NCBI GenBank assembly: GCA_945878495.1
Contig: CAMCTP010000019.1
Location: 1 to 16,241 of the forward strand
From: Rickettsia typhi
GTDB lineage: Bacteria > Pseudomonadota > Alphaproteobacteria > Rickettsiales > Deianiraeaceae
Length of the DNA stretch: 16,241 nucleotides
Reading direction: 5' to 3'
Under the pieces are notes generated by a model. The model saw only the letters and a program-made list of their open reading frames with translations. It made no database searches and was not told the DNA's origin. The translations under genes were made by a program, and so were the position numbers. Below are positions 1-6,898 of this stretch, piece by piece (the first letter of the stretch is position 1; the number at the start of each line of letters is the position of its first letter).

Positions 1-485
1 TTAATGTTTGCGGTATTTGGCTCGCATGATTTCGGATTGAATAAATCAGATTTTGAAATCACTATCATTCTTATAAAATCTGCTACCAATGGTAACATTT
101 GATATTGATGAAAATCTATCTCGCAATCCATTGCAAGCATTCGCTGAGCGATCATAAATTTCGCCACATTGCACTCTCTTGAGTCTTGGTTAAAAAAAGA
201 TCCTGATGATATACCAAGAGAGAAAAATTGGTCATAATCTATCTCTTCTGCTCTAAGAATCATGGAGTTCTTAACGGTAATTTTCTGACCATTTTCCAGA
301 AGATAAACGCCATCGGTTGGCGTGGTATAGACATATCTTTGCTCTAGTAAATTTTGCAAAATAACCTGATCTTTATATACTATAAAATTTATTCTTGGGT
401 TTGATTGTAGCAAGGATGAGAAATATTCACTTGCAGCATTTGCTTTGATGGTAAATAATATTAACGCTACCAAAAAGTATTTCAT
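1..485 (-). CDS. Secreted protein of unknown function, C-terminus cut by window edge
   Basis: This open frame starts at ATG 485-483 and runs off the left edge with at least 161 codons and no stop. Residues 1-17 form a signal peptide: Lys2, a hydrophobic stretch (residues 3-13), and Ala-Asn-Ala at 15-17 as a likely signal peptidase I site. The product is therefore probably periplasmic or exported. The visible mature part is mixed alpha/beta in character, with three cysteines (105, 121, 154) and no motif I recognise. Its ATG overlaps the aroB stop by one base (TAATG on the minus strand), so translation is probably coupled to aroB and the gene lies at the distal end of the same operon. The TTA at positions 1-3 is not in this frame and is not its stop. 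The frame, signal peptide and coupling are visible; the function is unknown. Confidence 0.75.
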   Translation of the reverse strand, partial: MKYFLVALILFTIKANAASEYFSSLLQSNPRINFIVYKDQVILQNLLEQRYVYTTPTDGVYLLENGQKITVKNSMILRAEEIDYDQFFSLGISSGSFFNQDSRECNVAKFMIAQRMLAMDCEIDFHQYQMLPLVADFIRMIVISKSDLFNPKSCEPNTANI

Positions 486-1615
486 TATGATATAATTTCT
501 CCTAATAATTGAACACACTGTGACCGTGGTATTGATATATTTTTCATCATCCCGAGCTCCACCGGCAGTGAAAAAGAAATCTCTGACTCCCCTATAGAAT
601 GAATATTCTTTTTATCAACAAGCATTTTTTCAATCATTAAATCGATTAATTTTTCAGAATTATTTATATTGATTAACTGACTAATCTTTGTTGGAATTTC
701 TAGACTTTGAAAGCTCATCTCCAGTTTTTCTATTATTTCCTGTGTTTCCAATATTGACAACTTTTCTGCGATTTTTAACTCATAAATCATACCAAGTCCA
801 ACCGCTGTGCCGTGTAGAATTTTTTCATTTAATTCCGGTAATTTTTCAATTGCATGAGCGATTGTATGACCAAAATTTAGAGTAGCTCTAATACCTTTTG
901 TTTCAAATTCATCCTGTTCAACAATGCGTGATTTAACTGCACAGCTTTTATGTAAAATCATGGACATAAATTCACTATTTCGACTTCTTATTTTATCACT
1001 ATTTTGTATCAATAATTCGAATAATTTATCAGAATTATCGATAATTGCATGTTTTATAATTTCTGTATAACCACTGATATATTCATTATAATTAAGTGTT
1101 TGCAAAAAGTAGGAATTTATGAGTACAAAATCAGGTTGATAAAACGAACCGATAACATTTTTCAGATCAAATGCGTTAATACCGGTTTTTCCACCTATGC
1201 TACTATCAGTCATGGCAAGAAGCGTTGTTGGTATTTGAATAAACCCAACTCCACGCATTAAAATCGAGGCAGCAAATCCGGCTAAATCTCCGATTACACC
1301 ACCGCCGATAGCGATAATTTTCATTTTTCTTGTAGGTTTTGTAATTGTAAAAATCTGTGATAAAAGATTTTCCAGTATTTTAAAAGATTTATTCGTCTCT
1401 CCTTTGGATTCCAGTTTTATTATCTCAACTGACACGCCACGAGATCGAAGCTCTTTAGCCAATAAATCAGAATATTCATTTGGAATATTCGATTCGGTAA
1501 TAATAACTGCTTGTGTAAAATTTACATTCTCCAGAATCAAATCGCTAATTTGTTTATAATTATTGGTATTTATAAACTCTATTTTATATTCTTTTGATTC
1601 AGTTTTAACAATCAT
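485..1615 (-). CDS. aroB: 3-dehydroquinate synthase (AroB)
   Basis: This enzyme converts DAHP to 3-dehydroquinate, the second step of the cytoplasmic shikimate pathway, using NAD+ and a divalent metal. The 376-residue length is slightly above the family's usual ~360. The NAD-binding glycine motif GGGVIGDLAGF is at 104-114, followed by IPTTLLAMTDSSIGGKTGIN at 129-146 and the NVIGSF segment. The expected metal ligands are present: Glu185 (in SGYTEIIKHA), His250 (NFGHTIAHAIE) and His268 (LHGTAVGLGM). HGT replaces the more usual HGE. It lies 9 bases after nth and overlaps the next gene by one base, so it is the fifth gene in a minus-strand run. No Shine-Dalgarno is visible before its ATG. No other shikimate gene is in the window, so pathway completeness cannot be judged. 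Confidence 0.96.
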   Translation of the reverse strand: MIVKTESKEYKIEFINTNNYKQISDLILENVNFTQAVIITESNIPNEYSDLLAKELRSRGVSVEIIKLESKGETNKSFKILENLLSQIFTITKPTRKMKIIAIGGGVIGDLAGFAASILMRGVGFIQIPTTLLAMTDSSIGGKTGINAFDLKNVIGSFYQPDFVLINSYFLQTLNYNEYISGYTEIIKHAIIDNSDKLFELLIQNSDKIRSRNSEFMSMILHKSCAVKSRIVEQDEFETKGIRATLNFGHTIAHAIEKLPELNEKILHGTAVGLGMIYELKIAEKLSILETQEIIEKLEMSFQSLEIPTKISQLININNSEKLIDLMIEKMLVDKKNIHSIGESEISFSLPVELGMMKNISIPRSQCVQLLGEIIS

Positions 1616-1624
1616 ATTTTAAAT

Positions 1625-2272
1625 CTAAGTGTCTTTCTTGTTATAGAATATACAGTGATTTTTTATTTTGCAATTAATACAATCAGGCTTTATTGCCCGA
1701 CAAATATATCTACCATGCAGAATAAATAAATGATGCGTTAAATCGGATAATTCATGCGTATTTAATGCTAGTAAAAATTCCTCGGTTTGCTCGGGTTTGG
1801 TGAATTTTTTACCAAAGATTCGGTTTGTAACTCTAAAAACATGCGTATCAACAGCTATCGTTGGTTTGTTGTGTGCAATATTCAGAAATACATTTGCCGT
1901 TTTCCTACCAACTCCGGCAAGAGTTATTAAGTCCTCGAAATTATCAGGAATTTTACCGTTATAATCTCTTATCACTCGATCGGCCATTTTTATAATATTT
2001 TCAGTCTTGGTTTTATAATAATTCAAAACCTTCAAATAATCCAAAAGCTCTGATTTATCGATTTGCAAAATATCCTCTGGGGTTTTGACTCTTTGAAACA
2101 ATGGCTTGGTTGCAATATTTACCATTCGATCTGTTGTTTGAGCCGAAAGAATTATGGCAACTAATAAGTTAAACTCACTATCATAAACCAATTCAGTTTC
2201 GGGATTTGGAAAGGTTTCTTTGATTACAGAGCAAATAGTGTCTAATTTTTCTTTGTTCTTTTTATCTACCAT
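1625..2272 (-). CDS. nth: Endonuclease III, DNA glycosylase/AP lyase (Nth)
   Basis: This base-excision repair enzyme removes oxidised pyrimidines and cuts abasic sites by beta-elimination. At 215 residues it has the normal family length. The helix-hairpin-helix LAGVGRKTAN is at 118-127 and carries the catalytic Lys124. The catalytic Asp142 is in AVDTHVFRVTNR. The C-terminal [4Fe-4S] cluster cysteines (191, 198, 201, 207) have the exact C-X6-C-X2-C-X5-C spacing. The ATG lies inside the end of the upstream lipoprotein gene (7-base overlap) and is preceded by a strong Shine-Dalgarno (GGAGGG), which fixes the start. It is cotranscribed with priA upstream and aroB downstream by spacing. All key residues are intact. 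Confidence 0.97.
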   Translation of the reverse strand: MVDKKNKEKLDTICSVIKETFPNPETELVYDSEFNLLVAIILSAQTTDRMVNIATKPLFQRVKTPEDILQIDKSELLDYLKVLNYYKTKTENIIKMADRVIRDYNGKIPDNFEDLITLAGVGRKTANVFLNIAHNKPTIAVDTHVFRVTNRIFGKKFTKPEQTEEFLLALNTHELSDLTHHLFILHGRYICRAIKPDCINCKIKNHCIFYNKKDT

Positions 2273-2643
2273 AAACCCTCCGGAACTTCATTATTATAGT
2301 ATTTATCAACCATTTTACTTTCAGGCAAAATATTTACAGGAACTGAACCAGTTGGAGTAAATGGCGTTTGCCATTTTGCGTTCACTCCGCCGTATCTTTT
2401 GTACAGCAATAAATCCATATTCATCACAGCATCAACATCTTCTGTTGCGGAATAAATCGAGTACTGTGGAACTGAATTGTAGGTACGAAAATCACTCAAT
2501 GAAGCAGTAAAATTTTGCGTTTTCATGGGGATTTTATCAGGTATAACCGCTGCTCCAATTGGCTGCCCTATTTGCTTTGCATACGGTAAATGAGGACCTT
2601 CGCATGCGATTAAGCAAAATGTTAAAATGATTCCAAGCTTCAT
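2266..2643 (-). CDS. Small outer-envelope lipoprotein, unknown function
   Basis: This 125-residue protein begins with a short lipoprotein signal: Lys2, a hydrophobic core at 3-13, and lipobox Leu11-Ile12-Ala13-Cys14. Cys14 would be lipidated after cleavage, giving a mature chain of about 112 residues. The residue after it is Glu rather than Asp, so by the E. coli +2 rule it would be sorted to the outer membrane; this rule is inferred to apply here. The mature part has several prolines, Tyr-rich segments around 58-64 and 82-84, and a C-terminal Trp. I recognise no domain. The gene sits 2 bases after the priA stop and overlaps nth by 7 bases, so it is cotranscribed with repair genes. That does not by itself imply a repair role. 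Confidence 0.8.
   Translation of the reverse strand: MKLGIILTFCLIACEGPHLPYAKQIGQPIGAAVIPDKIPMKTQNFTASLSDFRTYNSVPQYSIYSATEDVDAVMNMDLLLYKRYGGVNAKWQTPFTPTGSVPVNILPESKMVDKYYNNEVPEGLW
2276..2281 (-). promoter_or_regulatory. Shine-Dalgarno of nth inside the lipoprotein gene
   Basis: On the minus strand GGAGGG lies just before TTTATG, which is the nth start. It is embedded in the last codons (Pro-Glu-Gly-Leu-Trp) of the lipoprotein gene. It is the only strong anti-16S match I saw ahead of any gene in this window, and it supports nth translation independent of simple read-through coupling. Confidence 0.7.
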
Positions 2644-2645
2644 AA

Positions 2646-4646
2646 TTAGATAAAATTTAGCGGATCAACATCAATTTTTATCATAGCATTTGACTTAACG
2701 CCAAAAGAGTCAATTGCTGATTTAATTTCATTTAGGTAGTGAGTATTTTTTGGACATGATAGTAATATTCTGTATCTGTATTGCTTATTTACTCGTTTTA
2801 CAAGACTTGGCGCTGGGCCAAAGATTTTAACATTCTGCGATACACTAACCCTAAAATGTTTTGCTAATGCTACTGAGATTGATTTTGCATCGCTAAAATC
2901 TTCAGCTGCAATAATAACAGCAACCTGTCTATAAAATGGAGGCAGGGGATTAAATTTACTGTTTCGTCTATTTATTTCCGATTCATAAAAACCCTCTTTA
3001 TCATATTTTTGTATTGCTTGTAATGCTGGATTATTTTCTTGATATGACTGAATTAAAACAAGACCTTTTTCATCAAAACGCCCTGCTCTACCAGCAACCT
3101 GAGTTATCATTTGAAATGTTTTTTCATATATTCTGAAATCTCCATCGAGAAATCCGGTATCTGTATCAACTATAACAACGCATTTTAGTTTTGGAAAATT
3201 ATACCCCTTGGATATCATTTGAGTACCAATGATAATATTTGCTTTACCGCTTACTATATCACCCATAACTCCATCGATATTTGATTTTGTTACCTCATCG
3301 CTTGACACAATTTGTATATTTTGATCAGGAAAAAATTTCGCCAATTCATCGCCAATTCGTTCAACTCCAAAGCCAATTTTTACCCATTTATCCTCCTCGC
3401 TACAAAAATCGCACTGTTTTGGCACCTGCGAACTATGTCCACAATAATGGCACATAAGAAGATTTTTGCTTTGATGATAAGCCATATTTACCGAGCAATT
3501 TGGACAACCGATCAAGTTTTTACATCCACCACAGATAATACACGATGCAAAACCCCTTCGATTTAGGAAAAATAATGCCTGAAATCCATCATCAAGAACT
3601 TGTTTTACAATATTTAATACAGTTGGCGATATACTTTCTCCTGATCGTGGTTTATGGGATTTATCCATCATATTTATGATTTGTACATCTGGCATTTGAA
3701 CCTTGGAGTATCGTTCGTTAATTTCATAAAGAGTATATTTGCTATGCTTTGCATTGAAATATGTTTCGCAAGATGGAGTTGCGGAAAGTAAAATAATCGG
3801 TATATCTAGGCTTTTTGAGCGTAAAATTGCCATATCACGACCTGAATAAATCATTTTATCGCTTTGCTTATAACTTCCGTCATGTTCTTCATCAATAATT
3901 ACCAGTTTTAAATCTTTAAATGGCAATAAAATAGCCGATCTTGTTCCAATAATCAACCGCTCTTTCCCTGATAAAATATCAAGTGCGGTATCTCGTTTTT
4001 TAGCCTTGGTAATTCCCGAGTGCCAGATTTTTGGCGAAAAATTAAGTTTTGAACGAAAGAATTCTTGTGTCTGAGGAGTCAGGGCTATTTCCGGCAAGCA
4101 CACAAGTATTTGACCGGAATTTTCAGATAAATATTTTGCCACAATATCAAGGTATATCATGGTCTTTCCAGACCCAGTAACTCCATTAATTAAATGAACG
4201 CCAAATTGATTAATTTGATTATATACTTGATTGGAAATTTCAGATTGTCGATCTGATAAGGCTAATAGTGGGTTTTTGAAATTAAAGTCAGGTGCCAGTT
4301 TTTCCTTTTTTGGTTTTGGAGATTTAATAATCGCTAGATGTGCTGACAAAAAAGCGTCAATAATATCGCCAAGATTTTGCATATTATATGCCCAGAATTG
4401 ATCTATATAATCAATATCTTTTTGAGAAATTTGATATTCGAACAGTTCTTCAATTGGCTTGATTTTTTCAATTTTAAATCCAAGTTCAGCAATATCTTCA
4501 AGGGATATTTTTCCGGCAACAATTCCATATTCTAAGCGGTTCTGAACTCTGCAGGAAACGATTGTGCCAATTGCAACCGATGACAATGAAGAATATGTCA
4601 ATGGTCTACCTATTTTACTTGTTGTGTAAATTTTAAAAAAGTTCAA
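2646..4646 (-). CDS. priA: Primosomal protein N', replication restart helicase (PriA)
   Basis: PriA is a 3'-to-5' superfamily 2 helicase that recognises stalled forks and reloads the replisome. The 666-residue chain is shorter than the E. coli protein (732). Domains in order: N-terminal DNA-binding region (1-105), Walker A GVTGSGKT (155-162), DEEH box (252-255), a helicase lobe interrupted by a zinc-binding module, and TQVAGRAGR (515-523). The module has Cys372, 375, 381, 384, 399, 402, 412 and 415 in the E. coli spacing, plus an extra Cys369. The start is TTG at 4646-4644: an in-frame TAA lies three codons upstream, the next Met is at residue 89, and the conserved N-terminal strand begins right here. 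No Shine-Dalgarno is visible. It follows an unknown gene by 44 bases and precedes the lipoprotein by 2. Confidence 0.96.
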   Translation of the reverse strand: MNFFKIYTTSKIGRPLTYSSLSSVAIGTIVSCRVQNRLEYGIVAGKISLEDIAELGFKIEKIKPIEELFEYQISQKDIDYIDQFWAYNMQNLGDIIDAFLSAHLAIIKSPKPKKEKLAPDFNFKNPLLALSDRQSEISNQVYNQINQFGVHLINGVTGSGKTMIYLDIVAKYLSENSGQILVCLPEIALTPQTQEFFRSKLNFSPKIWHSGITKAKKRDTALDILSGKERLIIGTRSAILLPFKDLKLVIIDEEHDGSYKQSDKMIYSGRDMAILRSKSLDIPIILLSATPSCETYFNAKHSKYTLYEINERYSKVQMPDVQIINMMDKSHKPRSGESISPTVLNIVKQVLDDGFQALFFLNRRGFASCIICGGCKNLIGCPNCSVNMAYHQSKNLLMCHYCGHSSQVPKQCDFCSEEDKWVKIGFGVERIGDELAKFFPDQNIQIVSSDEVTKSNIDGVMGDIVSGKANIIIGTQMISKGYNFPKLKCVVIVDTDTGFLDGDFRIYEKTFQMITQVAGRAGRFDEKGLVLIQSYQENNPALQAIQKYDKEGFYESEINRRNSKFNPLPPFYRQVAVIIAAEDFSDAKSISVALAKHFRVSVSQNVKIFGPAPSLVKRVNKQYRYRILLSCPKNTHYLNEIKSAIDSFGVKSNAMIKIDVDPLNFI

Positions 4647-4690
4647 ATTAAATTAAATAATTAACTAGAAAAATAAATGCCACCTGTATT

Positions 4691-5197
4691 TTATTTATCA
4701 ACAAAAGTCTGATTTCGATTAACAAACATCTCTTTTGTGCCGGTTTCACCAGTTATTATTTTCCCTATGTACTCAACCGGTCTTCTAAAAACTCCTGTTT
4801 GTACAATTGATCGAAAATTTGCTCTCAACCTTGCTATATGTAAGTCACGACCAGATCTTTGATTTACCTGCGCTTGCAAATTTGCAATCTGTGCTAATTG
4901 TCGCTGATTCTGAGGAACCTGTAGCATGGCTTGCTGTTCAGCCTCTCTTTCTTGTTGTTGAGCCCTAAAAATAAGGTGACTATTAATTTTACTGTTTTTA
5001 TCTTCACGAAATTTTTTTTTCGTTTGATTTTGAAAACCTTTGTATTCCTTATCATACTTAGACTTTTTGCTTACTTTTATTTGATTGGATGTTAATCTAA
5101 AGGCAGTATTTTCTAGATTAATATTAGCAATCTTATCTCCATGGAATGAAATGATGGGAATGTTGTATTCTTTTTTTGTATTTGATTTATTGTTCAT
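4691..5197 (-). CDS. Basic, Gln-rich protein of unknown function
   Basis: This is a 168-residue open frame from ATG 5197-5195. A GTG at 5212-5210 would add five residues (MCFYF), but I prefer the ATG. The chain is strongly basic: a Lys-rich stretch (41-70), then a Gln-rich segment (79-113) with heptad-like spacing that may form a coiled coil, then an Arg-rich segment (114-139). There is no signal peptide, membrane segment or cysteine. I do not recognise a family. Nucleic-acid or ribosome binding would fit the charge, but that is only a guess. It is the first gene of the minus-strand run and is divergent from tRNA-Leu/tig. The 44-base gap to priA allows cotranscription. Confidence 0.65.
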   Translation of the reverse strand: MNNKSNTKKEYNIPIISFHGDKIANINLENTAFRLTSNQIKVSKKSKYDKEYKGFQNQTKKKFREDKNSKINSHLIFRAQQQEREAEQQAMLQVPQNQRQLAQIANLQAQVNQRSGRDLHIARLRANFRSIVQTGVFRRPVEYIGKIITGETGTKEMFVNRNQTFVDK

Positions 5198-5285
5198 AAA
5201 ATAAAAACACACATCAAGTTAATTATCTCAATTTATTTTATTGTAAAGATTATTTTCCATTTGTAATAATTTTAAACAATTATCG

Positions 5286-5294
5286 TGGTATAAT
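5286..5294 (+). promoter_or_regulatory. Extended -10 promoter for tRNA-Leu (and probably tig)
   Basis: TGGTATAAT matches the extended -10 consensus TGnTATAAT perfectly, with TATAAT at 5289-5294. No convincing -35 hexamer lies 16-18 bases upstream, which is tolerable for extended -10 promoters. Transcription would begin near 5301, about 40 bases before the tRNA. Confidence 0.6.
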
Positions 5295-5341
5295 AAAAAA
5301 TACTTTACTTTTAAAAAATAGCTTTTTAGATTCTTTGAGAA

Positions 5342-5425
5342 GCGGATGTGGTGAAATGGTAGACACACTGGTTTTAGGTACCAGCGGCGCAAGCCATGGG
5401 GGTTCAAGTCCCTCCATCCGCACCA
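5342..5425 (+). tRNA. tRNA-Leu (anticodon UAG)
   Basis: The cloverleaf can be folded by hand. The acceptor stem is GCGGATG (5342-5348) with CATCCGC (5415-5421), followed by discriminator A and an encoded CCA (5423-5425). The D stem is GTG (5351-5353) with CAC (5364-5366). The anticodon stem is CTGGT (5368-5372) with ACCAG (5380-5384); the loop TTTAGGT places anticodon TAG at 5375-5377, reading CUN leucine codons. A long class II variable arm has a GGC/GCC stem (5386-5388, 5393-5395) with a GCAA loop. The T arm is GGGGG/CCCTC with loop TTCAAGT and contains one G-U pair. The long variable arm and UAG anticodon both indicate leucine. Confidence 0.97.
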
Positions 5426-5448
5426 TGATTTTGTAATTTTTTTAGATT

Positions 5449-6789
5449 GTGAAAATAAAATTAGCGAAAAACAAAGACCTAGTTAGAGAGTATCATGTTA
5501 CTTGCGATGAAAATCTAATATCAATAGAATATAAAAATGTTCTTGACCAAGCTTCAAAGGAAATTAAAGTTGATGGATTTAAAAAAGGTGCAGTACCTCT
5601 AGAAATAGTTGAGCAAAAAATGAGCGCAAGAGTTCTTGAAATAGCAGCTTCATCAGTTCAAAAAAAAGTTTTGAGCAAAATCCTTGAAGATGAAAAACTA
5701 GAAGATAAAATAGCGCATGTAGAAAATGTAACGCCTATTGAGCCATACACAAAATCGTCAATGAAAATGTCAGTGGTAATACAAATGCACCCTGAAATGC
5801 CATCGTTAAAGTTGGAGAAAATCAAAATCGAAAGACCTGTTTGTGAAATTGACAAGGCTTTTGCACAAGAAAGAATCGAGCAAATAGCAAAAAACTACTC
5901 ACAATCAAGAGAAATATCTGAAAATCGCCCAATTAAAAACGGTGATATAGCAAAAATTGATTTTGTTGGGAAGATTAATGGCGTTCCATTTGATGGAGGT
6001 ACAGGTGGAGATTATGATCTAGAAATCGGATCAGGTAATTTCATACCTGGATTTGAAGAACAACTAATCGGAGCTAACATAGGAGATACCGTAATAGTAA
6101 AAGTTCCATTTCCAGCAGATTATCATGTAAAAGACCTAGCTGGACAAGCATCGGAATTTGATGTTACAATCAATAAAATATCTGAAAAAATTCTACCTGA
6201 GCTAAATGATGAATTTGCGAAAAAATTCGGTATTGAAACCTACGCTGAATTTGAAAAAATTATCCATGAAAATATAGACAAAGAGCATGAAAGACAAATT
6301 AAACTTGCATTAAAAGCTGTTGTTGACAAGGCGATAAGAGAGAAATATTGCGACTTTGATGTTCCTGCCGTATTCCTAGAGCCTGAATACAAAAGACTTT
6401 TGGAGTTATTCACGGAAAGAAATAGCAAAAAAACTGATAAAGAAAAAAAATCAGCCACTGCTATAGAAAAAGAAGCCAATGAAAAAGCAAGACAAAATGT
6501 TTGCATGAGCTACATATACAGAGAATTCATAACCAAAGAAAACTTGAGTGCAAATGACGAGGAAATAAATTCTGAAATAGCAACCGAGGCGGCAATGTAT
6601 GGAAAACCTCTTGAAGAGGCAATTGTTCACTACAATCAAAACCCGAATGCTAAAAACAGAATCGTATCAAAAATACAAGAGGATAAAGCTTTTGAGTTGA
6701 TATTGTCAAAAATAACAACAAAAGAGAAAAAGATAAAACCTCAGGATTTATCAAATGAGTTGTCTGAAATATACAAAAGTATTGATTAA
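5449..6789 (+). CDS. tig: Trigger factor, ribosome-associated chaperone (Tig)
   Basis: Trigger factor binds ribosomal protein L23 at the exit tunnel and shields nascent chains. The ribosome-binding domain (about 1-115) carries the signature GFKKGAVP at 43-50. An FKBP-type peptidyl-prolyl isomerase domain occupies about 160-245 (NGDIAKIDFVGKINGVPFDGG and GSGNFIPGFEEQL). The C-terminal chaperone arms run from about 250 to 446 and include a Lys-rich stretch near 325-335. The length of 446 is normal. The start is GTG at 5449, because the preceding frame offers no ATG and the conserved N-terminal strand begins immediately. No Shine-Dalgarno is visible. It starts 23 bases after the tRNA-Leu CCA, so it probably shares the tRNA promoter. 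The usual clpP-clpX-lon neighbours are absent. Confidence 0.96.
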   Translation: MKIKLAKNKDLVREYHVTCDENLISIEYKNVLDQASKEIKVDGFKKGAVPLEIVEQKMSARVLEIAASSVQKKVLSKILEDEKLEDKIAHVENVTPIEPYTKSSMKMSVVIQMHPEMPSLKLEKIKIERPVCEIDKAFAQERIEQIAKNYSQSREISENRPIKNGDIAKIDFVGKINGVPFDGGTGGDYDLEIGSGNFIPGFEEQLIGANIGDTVIVKVPFPADYHVKDLAGQASEFDVTINKISEKILPELNDEFAKKFGIETYAEFEKIIHENIDKEHERQIKLALKAVVDKAIREKYCDFDVPAVFLEPEYKRLLELFTERNSKKTDKEKKSATAIEKEANEKARQNVCMSYIYREFITKENLSANDEEINSEIATEAAMYGKPLEEAIVHYNQNPNAKNRIVSKIQEDKAFELILSKITTKEKKIKPQDLSNELSEIYKSID

Positions 6790-6800
6790 TTAGCTTTCTG

Positions 6801-6836
6801 CTTGCTATTTTTTATCAATAGATAAAATTTAGCAAG
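6801..6836. terminator. Inverted repeat between convergent tig and dnaG, possible bidirectional terminator
   Basis: A 16-base arm (6801-6816, beginning CTTGCTA) pairs with 6821-6836 (ending TAGCAAG). Fourteen of 16 positions match around a 4-base AATA loop. It lies 11 bases after the tig stop and 62 bases beyond the dnaG stop, where a terminator for both genes would be expected. There is no clean T-run outside either arm and the inner stem is AT-rich, so intrinsic termination is plausible but not proven. Confidence 0.5.
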
Positions 6837-6898
6837 ACTAAATGAACAAATTAATTTATTTCTAAAAGCAAATACGAATTCTTTATACCACTCTACTA

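Noticed and set aside
1..3. TTA at the left edge as the stop of the secreted protein gene
   Set aside because: It is out of frame with the ATG at 485; the in-frame codons fall on 3-5, so the gene continues beyond the window.
688..1261. Short plus-strand frames opposite aroB
   Set aside because: They are antisense to a fully conserved enzyme gene and show no recognisable domain.
2649..2661. The 13-mer GATAAAATTTAGC, seen also at 6821-6833 and 15129-15141
   Set aside because: Two copies encode the same Leu-Asn-Phe-Ile peptide on the minus strand and the third is an arm of the tig/dnaG hairpin. Codon and base bias explain it better than a dispersed repeat.
5342..5425. tRNA-Leu as an integration site for a mobile element
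   Set aside because: No integrase, no repeated tRNA 3' end and no foreign-looking genes lie next to it.
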